DNA of 64,000 bases from Rhabdophis nuchalis (taxonomy: Eukaryota > Chordata > Lepidosauria > Squamata > Natricidae). Every line of letters starts with the position of its first letter. Position 1 is the stretch's first letter. Made by a program: the position numbers and the translations under genes. Location of the stretch: assembly GCA_039707465.1 (NCBI GenBank), contig CM077647.1, forward strand, positions 118,298,610 to 118,362,609, in the 5' to 3' direction. Shown piece by piece: positions 34,642-46,497 of this stretch. Under the pieces are notes generated by a model. That model worked only from the letters and a program-made list of their open reading frames with translations. It was not told the DNA's origin and made no database searches.

Positions 34642-35703
34642 TATGGTTTATAAACTATAGATTACTCCATCTAATGTTTATCATTTAGATTATCTAAAGA
34701 TTCTGAACTGCTCTGAAAGGAATATTTGAAGAAATTGTTCATAGTTAGCTTTAGTGTCTTTCTTTAAAAAGAATTAGCTAATCTTCATAGTACAATTTTT
34801 GAAAAAAGTCCACCCTTACAAATGCAGCAGACCTTCTTACATAATTTTTCAGTATAAAAAGGATTCAGTGAGGCCCTGCAGGTGTGACCAACATTTCTAT
34901 TCCCTGACAACTGTGTAAGCATACTATACTTGAAAAATAATGGACTAGTTGTTATCCTGCAGATGTTGTTAGGCCTCAATTCCCAGCACAAACTAGAAAG
35001 GATAGTAATGGCAGAATCTGGAAGCTGCCACAACCACATGCTATCTGTCCGAATCTTTCTATTACTGATTGATTCACGTGAGAGGCTTGCAGAAATATAT
35101 TACTTGATAGATTCAGATCAGAAGAAGACCTTATATTCCTTAAATATGTAGAACTTTTTTTAAAAGATAAAATACATATACTTATATTTCTTTAGAAGCA
35201 GAGAGTTATTACTTAAATTTAAAAAATAGGATGTGATTAAGTAATTGGCTGAAAAATATTTATTCTGATACATGTCATACAAATCTACTATCCAAAGGCC
35301 TTTGCTGTTTTCGTTTCATCATTAGTCTGATGAAGATATGCATTTCTTAGAATTCAGCAGGATTTTTTTAAAGTGCTTCAGCTTTTGGAACTGTACAAGA
35401 AAAGCACTGTCCTATTGCATCTATTATTTTGGTAAATCCAAGTAGGCAAAATGCTTGTTTTCTGTAGTTCTTTTTTCAGCATGTCTTTATGAGGAACATG
35501 TAATTAAATTAATCCTCTTAAAATCTGAGCAGATTTTACTGTACTACTCAGTTTTTTTGTATGAGTAGGAGCAGGAGATACTGTCAGAGTATTGATGGGT
35601 AGTGTTTTGCTAACTGACTAGCTTTACTTTTTGCTGATTGACCTATCAGTTCTTTGACAGCATTCAGTGCTATGTGGCATGGCATATTAAGAGTGTATTA
35701 TTA

Positions 35704-35840
35704 AGCAGACTTATATAGATAGAGTTGTTAAGTGCTGAGACTACTAAATAAAATACCCATAATTTCTGGGCAGATAACATGATTCAATTGTTTTTTGGAT
35801 GAATGTGAAGATAGGAAGCTGCATATTATTAAGCATGAAA
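35704..35840 (+). repeat. Duplicated intronic segment, copy 1
   Basis: About 135 bp matching 37636-37775 over most of its length (ttaagtgctg, actaaataaaatac, ataatttctgg, gatgaatgtgaagatagga). A block of about 24 bases present in copy 2 is absent here. Confidence 0.75.
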
Positions 35841-37252
35841 CCTAACAATGTAGCTTAAGTTTCTTCCTCTTTAAGAAATATGGTGGATTTTTCTTTAGTG
35901 GGCCAAAGATTTATTTGCTGCGCGTGACTGCTACATTGGTCAGTACTTTCTGAAGTATGACAGGTGCTCATCTATCTTTTAGAGGATTTAAAACCTGCTT
36001 TGGTAATAAGATAATCTGTTCTTGTCCTTTCAGGGATTTGAAAGCAGTTAGGACTACTATGGATAGCTTTAAAACAACAGGAAGGAGAAACTGTTGTGAT
36101 ATGTGAAATATATAAGAGTAAATGTATATTGGAGCCTTCTTTTAGTCCTAAAAATTCTGGACAGAACAGTATTGTTTGGCTCCTGAGAAGTTTCTTTAAA
36201 TGTGTAATGGGGGGGCTAAAATTCAAAATTGAATACCTTGCTGAAAATGTGTTTAAGCTCTTTCCCTTCTTATTTATTCTTTCTTTTATATATATACTGA
36301 TGTATATATCTTGGTTATCTAGGAAATCCCCTTTCCTCTAATTAGGAGAGCATCATTTTAACTGCTTACTAATTTTGAAAGTCAGAAAACCCATGACACA
36401 TTAATTATTCTAAAGGAAAATTGCTTCCTGTATGTTTTGGAAAGCTAGAGGGAGACAGGAAATGTTACACTTGTGACCCTTATAGAATTCCTCATTTTAA
36501 TGAAGTGTTTTTATTAAACATTTCAGTGTCTAACATAGGTGCCAAAGATTGACATATCTGAAACTCTATGATAAGGAGGTTTTTATAAACTTCCACTTTC
36601 TTATATATTAACTATCAGTGAATGGGCCTGCCTAGGCAAGCCTGTTTCCTCTAGTCATGAAGTGGAAATTCCAGGTTTTTTTAAACAATCAGCTGACTGT
36701 TCAAGAGATGTTGAGTAGTTCTGTGCAAATCCTCCAACCCCCAATTTCATGTTCTATTTTTATCCCTAAGGACAAAATCGCTATTATCTAACCTCCAGTA
36801 TTTTATTTACTACATTTATAAATGGCAAGATTACTAAAAATCAAGCTCCACATGTGGTTTTAAAAGTTGTTACCAGACAGTAAAGAAAGCAAAGACAACA
36901 CCTATTTTGCACGCGTTGTTTTGTTTGAAAACACATCTGGGAGTTATTTTTTGATTGCTGTTGCTGCTTTATATTTCTACTTGGATTGTAGTAGTGGTGT
37001 GCAAAACAAAGCAGTTTAATTTTAGCTATGAAAATCATGTTATTATCAGAAGCTTAGAGAGAAGTGTAGAAGAAGGTTATCTATGCCTTTGTTATAAGAC
37101 AATGAACAGTGCCTGGCAGATTCCCTCTTATGAAAAATCTAGGTGCAGTTTAACAGACAGAAGAAACAAAAGGCAGCTTATAGTGCAGTTCTACAAAAAA
37201 GAAGAAAAGCTATACATTTAATTATATACAAGAACTGATTGGTTAATGTTCC

Positions 37253-37526
37253 AATAGAATCAGTGGTGGGTTCCTACCAGTTCGGACCGGTTCTCCCGAA
37301 CTGGTAGTGCTGACTTCAAACAGAGAGCGAACACACTTCTCTGGGTTTTTTTTTTAATGGGCCTGCCCGCCCCTGGGTTATATTCCAGCTTCTGAAGCCC
37401 AGCTGACTCAGACTGAATTGCTGCTTCTCAGCTGTTTTTCCTTTTTTTCTAGTAATTTTTGTTCAATTGCGCGCGCGCTCAGCGAAGCGGTAGTAAACCG
37501 GTTAGGAACCCACTACTGAATAGAAT
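37253..37526 (+). mobile_element. hAT-type MITE, ccggtt family (258 bp)
   Basis: Element 37261-37518 begins cagtggtgggttcctacc and ends ggttaggaacccactactg. It is flanked by the perfect 8-bp duplication aatagaat (37253-37260 and 37519-37526). Subterminal accggtt motifs lie at both ends. Confidence 0.9.
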
Positions 37527-37635
37527 TGCTTTTAACTTGCATAAATCTTATTTGGTTCTCTTATTTCAGTTATTTAGGGATCTTTTCTCTGGATGAATTT
37601 CCTACAATGTACATGGTTTCTATGAATATATGATG

Positions 37636-37775
37636 TGACTTGTATAGATAGACTTATTAAGTGCTGGGACAACTAAATAAAATACCTATAATTTCTGGAC
37701 AGTCACCTTGATTCAGTTATTTTCTCTTTAGTTTCCTGGCTTTAGTTTTGGATGAATGTGAAGATAGGAACTGCA
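37636..37775 (+). repeat. Duplicated intronic segment, copy 2
   Basis: Partner of 35704-35840, about 1.9 kb downstream in the same orientation. It includes an extra stretch around 37720-37747 (ctttagtttcctggctttag). Confidence 0.75.
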
Positions 37776-38111
37776 TCTGGGCAGATGGCTACATTTGAAT
37801 AGCATGCTAGCCACCACTGGCAACCATCAGCTGGCTACCATGAAATTTGCAGCGGCATACCTCTATGCTACAGTGATAGATCCCTCCTACACATTGAAGC
37901 ATTCAAACCATTCTTCCTATTTTGAAGATGGCTATCCCAAAATATCCTTGGTTTAAGTAGGGATAGTAGTGGTTGTGAATTAAGCTATAAGTTTGTACTA
38001 TAGAGGCAAAGCACTTTAAAGTAGGCATCACCTTCCAATTTGCTCTGGAGGTCGGTTTTATTTCTGAGTCTGATCTCAAGTGAAGGACTATTCCCTTCTC
38101 GGTTCTTTTTC

Positions 38112-38252
38112 CTATAGAACAGGGGTCCCCAACCTTTGCAACTTTAAGTCTGAAGGACTTCAGCTCCCAGCTCCCAAAGCTGGCTGGAGAATTCTGGGAG
38201 CTGAAGTCCTTCAGACTTAAAGTTGCAAAGGTTGGGGACCCCTGCTATAGAA
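38112..38252. mobile_element. Hairpin hAT MITE (125 bp), nearly all inverted repeat
   Basis: Element 38120-38244 begins caggggtccccaacc and ends ggttggggacccctg. It is flanked by the perfect 8-bp duplication ctatagaa (38112-38119 and 38245-38252). The two halves are complementary over almost their whole length (about 55-bp arms) with a short centre near 38178. Confidence 0.95.
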
Positions 38253-39530
38253 CATGCAAAGAATTGCACAAGCCAGAAACATCGAAATCCTTAGACCTTA
38301 TCTGTTTCATTGTTTTTTCTTTTCTTTTTCCATGTAGTTTGCTACAGATTCCATAGTCAGCAACTTAATATCCTCTCATTCTCTGTGGACACATCAGATT
38401 TTACCAGTAATTGAGATCAAACAAATATGTGGTCTGCAACAGAGCATCCACACATTATATAATAAGACACACTTAGCTTGCAGAAAATCCCTGGTTTGAG
38501 CTCTTGACATTTCCAATTAAAAGGTCTTGAGTAACAAAAATATGGAAAACCCATGGTTGTATCCATGGAAAACAATTGCTAGTAAAAAAAAAAAAAGATT
38601 ATGCTAGGCAAGAAAGTCTTGAGTCCATTTAAAGCTGTTTTATATACAGGCTTTAAAAATGTAATATGAAAATAAAAGCATAGTTGTATTTGCTCTGTTC
38701 ACCTAGAAGAGAGCATAACTCGTTCAACTTGAGTTATTTAGCATTTCACTCTGCTGATTCATAAGAGGTGGAGACAACACCATGGAATGGCTTCACTATC
38801 TGTGAGAACCAGGTTGGGTAGTAGTATAATTAGGTTAGTGACAGATGCCCTGTGGGAATGGCATTAATCTAGCCCTTGTTAATTTCCACTAGAGGAGTAG
38901 TACTTCAAAGCAATTAAATGCTGAGCTAGTAACACTGACAAAAGCCATTCAGTTAATTTGTACTTTTTAGCATAATGAGAGTTCCAGAAGGCAGGGAAGG
39001 AGGCAGTGCCCTTACTGGGGATTGCCACTTCGTCTGATTCTTCTTACTCTATATCAAATAAAGGTTTTGAAAATAAGGGGCAGAAATCCACCTTGCATTA
39101 TTGAATGATCATATGGAATTATTAAATTATTATAACAGTGGACATCACCCTGGACACTTTAAAATCCAAGGTTCCTGGCATAATATTTTGATAGTCCAAT
39201 TGAATATTTACAAAATAGTTACAAACTTTCACGTTTTAAGAAGTGTTCATTCAGGCAAGGCAGAAAACAGATTTAAAAAATGTAAATTTGTAGCTGTGCA
39301 TGCAATTACATTGTTAGATATAGTGATGGAAGCCTGGGCATGCACATTGAGTGTTAGGTACAAATATGATATTGAACTATATCAAGGAATCTTCTGGAGC
39401 ATACTGGGGGAAAGTAAGCAAACATATAAGTATTATCTTTATTGTCATTGTATTTAAATACAACAAAATTGGTTTGAAGTTCTGTTTTTTAAAATATAAA
39501 TTCTAGCCATTTTAAAAAATACGTCTCTAT

Positions 39531-39709
39531 ATCCAAAACAGTGGTGGGTTTCTGTAGGCTCGCACCTACTCGCGAGAGCCGGTTGGTGAAATTTAGAGAA
39601 CCGGTGAGAGGGGGTTCCACCGGCGTACCTGGAAGTAAATCTAGCCCGCCGCTGCCAATGACCCAACGGGAAGGAAAGGAAAGGAAGAAAGGAAGGAAGG
39701 AAGGAAGGA

Positions 39710-39773
<64 letters not shown>

Positions 39774-39959
39774 GAATTTATCATCACAATTGAGTCCAAA
39801 ATTTTGGTTGCTAAGCAAGAGCGTTGTTAAATGAGTTTCACCACATTTTAAAAGGTGGCCACTCCCACCCTGTCACATGACTGCCAAGCCACACCCACAA
39901 AATAGGCCACACCTACAGAGTAGGTTCTAAAAAATTTGAAACCCACCATTGATCCAAAA
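39531..39959 (+). mobile_element. hAT-type MITE, ccggtt family (413 bp) with GAAA expansion
   Basis: Element 39539-39951 begins cagtggtgggtttctg and ends gaaacccaccattg. It is flanked by the perfect 8-bp duplication atccaaaa (39531-39538 and 39952-39959). It carries an expanded GGAA/GAAA tract, and its interior (attgagtccaaaatttt, gttgctaagcaa, gttaaatgag) shares sequence with the tacaggtagtcct MITEs. Confidence 0.9.
39671..39773. repeat. GGAA/GAAA microsatellite
   Basis: About 100 bp of GGAA then GAAA units inside the hAT MITE. The Lys/Arg-rich and Phe/Ser-rich open frames across it are artefacts. Confidence 0.95.
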
Positions 39960-40397
39960 CAACATCCATAGAACAGTTTGTCCATATATTAAAGCTTGGC
40001 ATATTACTAGTATTAGATTGCTACTAAATTATTAAATTGCTATTAAATTAGTTGCTCTTGTGAAGAGAATTTCTCCATGCTAATAAACCAGTTTGAGACC
40101 ACAATGAAATGTGATTATCTTTACTAATTTTCTGTGCCAAAGGTTACCCTCTGAACTATGTATTTCTATGGTTTCAGCAACTTCCCAAATGAAATTATAA
40201 GGAGTATTTATTCTGAGTCTCAGTACCAAACAAAACATAAGTATCTTTAATGCCAATAACACAGGGCTTGAAGAGAGAAATCTAGTTCTAGAGATTTTAG
40301 GACTCTGCTCAAAGATGCAAAAACTTTAGTCTATCCAGAAGATTTGTCAGTTCCATAAATACTGTTGAACTGAGCCAAATAAACTAATAAAGATGCA

Positions 40398-40786
40398 GCC
40401 TAGAGCAGTGATGGCTAACCTTTTTTGGCTTGCATGCCAAAAGCGGAGGCAGCGCAGAGAGGTCGTGCGTGGGCGTGCCACACCCATAATGCTATGTGTG
40501 CGACCCCCTGTTTTGGCATGCTTTTTTCGCCCTCCCCAGGATCCAGAGTCTTTCTAGGAGCCTCAGGAGTGTGAAAACAGCCTCCCCTCCCCACCTCCAG
40601 AGGCTTCAGGAGCTTCCCTGAAGCCTCCAGAGGGCAAAAAATTGCCTCGAAAGAAGGCCTAAATCAGCTGGCCAGCGCACATATGCGCACTGGAGCTGAC
40701 AGGACAATGCCTTGCGTGCCCTAAGAAATGGTTCCGCGTGCCACCTGTGGCACCCATGCCATAGGTTCGCCATCACTGGCCTAGAG
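40398..40786 (+). mobile_element. hAT-type MITE, gcgaac family (373 bp)
   Basis: Element 40406-40778 begins cagtgatggctaacc and ends ggttcgccatcactg. It is flanked by the perfect 8-bp duplication gcctagag (40398-40405 and 40779-40786). The subterminal parts include gcatgccaaaagc and ccgcgtgccacctgtggc. It pairs with the inverted copy at 60342-60715, of nearly identical length. Confidence 0.95.
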
Positions 40787-41485
40787 CCTCTCCACTTCGG
40801 ATCTCTGTTAGGCAAAAAGGTTCTTGAGCTATCTTGGCCAAATTGGCCTTTTCTACATTTGAAAATACCGAGAAAATCCAGATAATGTGTCATGAATAAC
40901 CAATTTCATCAAGATATCAAAGCAAAAGAGAAAATATTGGAGAAATGAAATATCCTAAGATTGCTATATATGGTGTCAGTTAGTAATATGATTTACCTGA
41001 CCATGACTGATCTAAAACAAAAAAGTAAACTTCACATTTGATTGTTAGTTAATTAACTGTAGACGTTACTGGAAGGTTTTAAAAATTGTGAGAAAAGACA
41101 ATGGCAAACCACCCCATTATTGTTTCCAAAAAAACAACACTGACATATTCACATATCATCACATGGAATCAAGTTTAATTTGACAGAAATTTTATGTTTA
41201 TCCAATACTATGTTTTAAGGAATTGGCATCTTGTAGCTTTTCCTGAATGCAGCTACAGATTGTTAAGAAACTTACGGCCTGTGAAGTTAAAAATAATTAA
41301 TTGCTGAAAACAGCTTAGTACCTGAACTTCTAGCTGAATTAACTTTGGAGACATAATAATTTATCCTTTCCAAAGCCTTTTAACATCTGTAAGTTCTAGG
41401 ATATCAGAAATAGTTATTGTGTTGCAGTGGACTAGAGCTTTCCTATCTGCCCTTCTAAAAGAGTGTCATCTCATCCTATGGACCA

Positions 41486-41790
41486 AGGGGCTATGGTGGC
41501 TCATGTGGTTCAGACACTTGAGTTAAAAGATCATTTAGAGATTGACAGCTTGGTAATTCAAAACCTGAGACTGCAAACTGCATGACAGAAGATGCTCCTA
41601 TTGGTTTGTCCCAGATCCTGACTACCTAACAGTTCCAAAGCATACAAATGCAAGTAGATAAATAGGTACCACTTTGGTAGGGAAATACCAGGACATGAAA
41701 GGATACATCCCTTGGCCAGCAGTGATATCTTTGGCTAATCTTTTCAATCTGGAAGTGCCTTGGTAGGTGCTTTCGACATGAATAGTAGTA
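41486..41790 (+). mobile_element. tRNA-derived squamate SINE (diverged)
   Basis: The order ggggctatggtggctcatg, gacagcttggtaattc, acttgtcccag-like ttggtttgtcccagatcctg, acctaacagttccaaagc, atgcaagtagataaatagg and accactttggtaggg follows a common squamate SINE whose 5' part is tRNA-like (Sauria-type, from memory). It is degraded, and an AGT/AGA microsatellite follows (41785-41826). Confidence 0.65.
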
Positions 41791-41826
41791 GTAGTAGAAG
41801 AAGAAGAAGAAGGAGAAGAAGAAGTA
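41785..41826. repeat. AGT/AGA microsatellite
   Basis: AGT units switch to AGA units at about 41797; probably the tail of the adjacent SINE. Confidence 0.85.
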
Positions 41827-43388
41827 AGAGCCAACTACCCCAATACTTGTTGATTGTTAGATGTGGATGAAAAGTATTCACTTTTAAAATAAAATGAAGC
41901 AGGAATATATATGAAAAAAAGTTATCCTCTATGTCTCTGTACCATGAGTGGTTGTTTTAAAATATTTAATACATATGTTCACCTTGTTTGGCCTTAAAGC
42001 CCACAGAATTAAGCAAACTACAAGGATCTGTATACATGTTACAATGAAGCTACAATGTACTGTGAACGGAACTTGTGAAATGCTTTTCAGAAGCTTGGTC
42101 ATCATTGAATTATATTTTGGTTCCCCACCACCTCTGTGCTGTGATTAGTGTTGTTGAACTCTATGTTCCCAAAAGAGTTGCAGTGTTCTCCGTATTATAT
42201 GTATATGATGCTTCAAATAAGGAGGAATAAAAATAGGAACTCGAGTATATTTCAAAGCAGCAAAAGGGCAAATATGGTGGATTTGTTAAAGTATGGATGG
42301 GCCATGCTTGACCATCAAATTCCCTTTTTTGCAGTCTTCAGAGTTGTCTTTGACCATGACTATTAAAACCGATTTACATTTCCTGCCTTTTAGAAGTGAA
42401 GATGGTGTTCCAAAATATTAAATGCTGCCCTTGACCTTTAACAAATGTCCATCTCTGCTTTAGAATAATACTCTTGAAAGCCACAAAGGGAGGGGAGAGG
42501 GCTCTATGTTTTGACCTGGGTATACTCTTTCTTGGTAAAAAATGCTTCACTATTTAAAAAAAAGAAAAGAAACAGCTGTGCCTGGATTACTTGTGCCCAT
42601 GAAGTAATTTTATCTGTGCTTGATGGCCCTGCAAAATGTCATTCTGACCTAGATAATAGATTTTTGCCCTCTTGTAAGAAAAACAGTTTTGCATATGAAG
42701 TGATTAACAATTAATGTTAGTAAAGGATTGTTTTGCTTACATATTATAATACTTCTCCAAACTGAGAAGTGATGATTATAATAGATTATTTCAAAAATAG
42801 AATTGCTTCCTGAATAAACTGACATTGAAGATATAAAAGATGATGTAGCCTATTCCATTTGATAACATTTTATGAGTTTTTGACTCCCCCCCCCCAAAAG
42901 AGTTCAAGTCAATCTGTTCCTTGCATTTTTTAGAGGAAATGGATTGTTTATATTAAATTAAAGGCCTTGATCTTTTTTCAGAGACTTCATCCGATATCAA
43001 TTATTCTTTGCTGTAAAAGGAGATTTATCTTACTTTAAGCTAAAGGTCCATCCCTGAAGTGCTATAGGAAACGAACCGCACTGTTTCATTTATAATGAAT
43101 TAATTGATAGCAAGACCTGTAGAAACAGACAATTAAGTGTCTAGACTGGTACACTTAAGGAAGTGTTTGTGTGATTTACATGTTGTGCAATAGAAACTTC
43201 TGAGCAGCTGTGATGTTATACACATATTTCCTCTCTGGGAGCCAGTTGCTAGATGACATTGATGATGCCAATGGATGAAGTGCCAGTGGGTGGTTTCATG
43301 CTATCAGAAAAGATATATCTTTATAGTAGAGTACACATTCATTTCAAGATGGCAGTGGGAAAAATTTATATCTGAAATCCTAGATGAT

Positions 43389-43676
43389 ACTGCTACCTGA
43401 TCTTAGAACAACTACGGACCTCCGCTCCTTCCGCCAAAAGCTAAAAACGTACTTTTTTCATCTGGCCGGCTTGGCCTAATCTATCCATCCTAAACTGTAA
43501 TATTAACCTAAAATGTTTTAATAGGGTTTGTTGGGAATTAGGGTTAAGGGTTTTTAAGGTTTTTAGAGTTTACATTTTAGCACAGGTAAATTATTTAATT
43601 CTATTTTAAATATTGTATTCTTTGTACTTTTTAAATGCATTTTTAAAGCCCTGTGCACCGCCCCGATTTATATTTA
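43389..43676 (+). mobile_element. L2-type LINE 3' end (last ~290 bp)
   Basis: It encodes the final L2 residues (PDLRTTTDLRSFR then LKTYFFHLAGLA) and a 3' UTR ending ccctgtgcaccgccccg, closely matching the other L2 copies. It is strongly 5'-truncated and is followed by a TA/TG microsatellite. Confidence 0.85.
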
Positions 43677-43948
43677 TATATATATATATGTGTGTGTGTG
43701 TTTTCGTAGATTTTCACAGGTGTAGGTATGCTGGCATGGCTGGCTTCGGGGATTTTCCCGTGTATATAGCATGGAGATGTTATTGCAACGTTTCGACAAG
43801 TTCTCACTTGTCATCATCAGGCAGGCTTCTGTCTGTGACAAGTGAGATCTTGTCAAAACGTTGCAATAACATCTCCATGCTATATACACGGGGAAATCCC
43901 CGAAGCCAGCCATGACAGTATATATATATATATAAGGCGTAATCATTA
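43677..43948. mobile_element. Penelope-like inverted terminal repeats (remnant)
   Basis: Two 78-bp arms (43735-43812 and 43837-43914) are inverted copies of each other with few mismatches around a 24-base centre, flanked by TA/TG repeats on both sides. Each arm carries catggctggcttcggg, ccgtgtatatagcatgg and caacgtttcgacaag-type sequence followed, in the left arm, by catcatcaggc. The tttcg..tcatcag design is typical of Penelope-like element ends as I remember them, and those elements often have inverted terminal repeats. No RT or endonuclease frame is present. Confidence 0.6.
43790..43820 (-). ncRNA. Hammerhead-like ribozyme core (degenerate candidate)
   Basis: Read on the minus strand: CTGATGA (43820-43814), one extra T, a perfect 7-bp stem GACAAGT/ACTTGTC closed by a GAGA loop (43812-43795), then GAAAC (43794-43790). 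This is the stem II core of a hammerhead. A short stem III (GTT/AAC) can follow, but I cannot form stem I, and the extra T breaks the canonical core. Penelope-like elements are known to carry hammerheads, so this is probably a decayed one. Confidence 0.35.
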
Positions 43949-44621
43949 CTTAGTCTTCTCTGTTGTTTGCGTTGGTTGTATAGCTCATTCCTGTATTATC
44001 TACTTTCCTCCAGCATTTAAACTGATTATGGGTGAGATGTCCTACGTCACTTGGAAAACGGGGGACAGTAGAAATGTGATTGTAATCAATGAATCATAGC
44101 CTACATAAGCATTTTTGATAAAGGGAAAGGAGTCCTGGTTCAGATAATTTTCCAATACTGAATCATGTGAAATTGAAATAAATAATTAAAACAAACCAAA
44201 AGCAGTAAGAAATTCTGACTGAATTGCAAAGTAAACTCAGTGCAAAACATTTTTTAAATGGGAGAAGAATGTTCACTTCCAGTGCTGTGATATCTGACCC
44301 AAATTAAAGTTAGGGCCTTCTGAAGTTCCTTTAGGCTATCTTTTAATCATGAAATTATTCTACTCTGATGCTTCTAATTGCTGTGCATAAATCCCAAGCT
44401 TTAGCCTTGAGATTCAAAGCACTTAGTCTTACAATTGCATTTCGCATACTTTGTAATGTACATAAATTGGAAGGTGATGGATCCTACCCCATTTCTTTTT
44501 GGGTAGGGATGAAAATATATGGGCTCTATTGGATGTGAGAGTACACAACCAAGCTAATTAAGTCAAAGGAATACCTGTTGTCCCATTAGTTTCCTGACTA
44601 GTCTTCATTACACTGTCCATT

Positions 44622-44763
44622 CCCTAAGTCAGGGGTCTGCAAAATTGGCTCTTTTAAGACTGGTGGACTTCAACTCCCAGAATTCCCCAGCTGGCTGGGG
44701 AATTCTGGGAGTTGAAGTCCACCAGTCTTAAAAGAGCCAACTTTGCAGACCCCTGCCCTAAGT
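44622..44763. mobile_element. Hairpin hAT MITE (126 bp), nearly all inverted repeat
   Basis: Element 44630-44755 begins caggggtctgcaaa and ends tttgcagacccctg. It is flanked by the perfect 8-bp duplication ccctaagt (44622-44629 and 44756-44763). Arms of about 58 bp are almost fully complementary. The centre (cccagaattcc..ggaattctggg) resembles that of 38120-38244, so the two belong to one group. Confidence 0.95.
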
Positions 44764-46428
44764 GATGCAGAGAGGAGTTACAATAGCAACTTGCCTTCTA
44801 CTTGATTTAGAGGAGCAATGTTCTTATGGGAGTTACTGTTCTACATATTGGATTCCATGGGACTAGGTTAACATATAATAATACCTGTATTATTGTATTT
44901 AATTATTGTAATAGTACAACAATTACATAATGTAATTAATGATAAGAATTTTTCTCACAGCTTTAGCATCTTTCTGACCTGATGCTTGAAGGCCAATACA
45001 TTAGCCAAGATTTTCACACTACGGAATCATTTGTGCTTTCTTGGGGAAAAATTCTTCTATATGTCTTTTCCATCAAATGTCCCAGTGTGTATTGGACTAT
45101 AAACTTATAATCACAAATGGAAATTGTCAGGGCTGTAGAACAATATACCTGTTGGATTGAGGAAAGCTAAATACTATAAGATTTAAAGAGCCATTATAAA
45201 GTGAAAATATGGGGGTGGTAAACTTTTTTATTTTATTTATATAAGATGACTTTGAATAGTTTATAAATTGTAGTTAATGAACGTTCTTATTCCTGGTAAT
45301 TTGATTCCAGGTGGTTCACAAGTAAACAAGATCAAAAGGAATAAAGTCATGTAATACTATATGAAGGGATAAAAGGCAGCAACTGGGATAGGAGCAAAAA
45401 GAAACCCACACTATTAAAGGGATTGTCAGTCGCTATCCTCAAGGCCTTCCACCAGCAGTATGACAGGATGAAATAATGTTAAATATCTTGACATCTCTCC
45501 ACACAACAACACCCCCTTGTTTGGTGGAAAGAGAAAAGCTTTGTCTGGTTTCTTTTCTTTCTGAGGGCACAGAAAAGTGTTTTTGTTAGTAAAGCAGAAA
45601 GGTATAGTTGCCTTTAACAGGAACATTCTTTTATGAAGAATCTTTGTATTCCATCTCTACAAATTTATATGTTGAGTTAAATAGGGGATAGCAGCAGCAG
45701 CCCCTTAGAAAGACGTTCCTGTGATTCCTAAGAACATGTGCAGGATCAGTTCATTCTCATCAAGCTTGGCCTCACATGTCAATTAAATGCATCTGCTGTC
45801 GTGTTTAAGAAGGGAAAGGAACATGATAAAGACACTCCTGTATGAATTGTAGAATGGAACTAGGACATCAGAGTGCCCCAAAACTGCCCTAGATATTTTT
45901 GTGGCATTGTTGACTTGACAAAGGGAGAAGTGCTGAACAAAATACTGATTTTTGCTGAGTAGTAATTACTGCCTTTCTAGGATACACCTTGCCTTTGATA
46001 AGTGAAAAAAAAGATTTGTTTTTCCTCTGGAATAGTAACTGCAAGCACATTTCATTATATTTTGCTTCTCTGTCACTGAGAGTAAGCCAGCTCATGATGC
46101 TTCTCAGGATCAGAACAGTTTGATGGAGTATTTTGGAGGCTATTAAATAATTGATGATAGCCAAAAAGCCAAAATAACAGCAAGATAAAAATTTGTGTAT
46201 AATTTACATGCATTCAAAATAATAGGATACATAGCAATAACAATATAAGGCAACAGATACAATAATGGTATTTTAGAGTAAAATACAAATAAATAGATGA
46301 ACGTCAAAATTTTCAATTATAGAGAACTGTGTAGGGTGACCACCCCATTGATTAATTCAGAAAGAATCCTTTTCTGGAATAACTCAACTCTCCTCGCCAT
46401 TCTAAAAGTTTATAAAAAAAAACTTTGG

Positions 46429-46497
46429 GACTTAAGTGATCTTTGGGTCCTCTCTGGAGAAGGGCGGGGTATAAATTTAATTAAATAAATAAAAAAA
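46429..46497 (+). mobile_element. L2-type LINE tail fragment
   Basis: It contains ttgggtcctctctggag, aagggcggggtataaattt and an AAAT repeat, the same terminal stub as 15343-15392. Only the last ~65 bp of the element are present. Confidence 0.75.

Noticed and set aside
39489..39834. Lys/Arg-rich and Phe/Ser-rich frames across 39489-39834
   Set aside because: Come from the GAAA microsatellite in a hAT MITE.
41085..41170. Possible SINE tail (gacaatggcaaaccacccc)
   Set aside because: The match stops after about 20 bases and no tRNA head precedes it; too weak to annotate.
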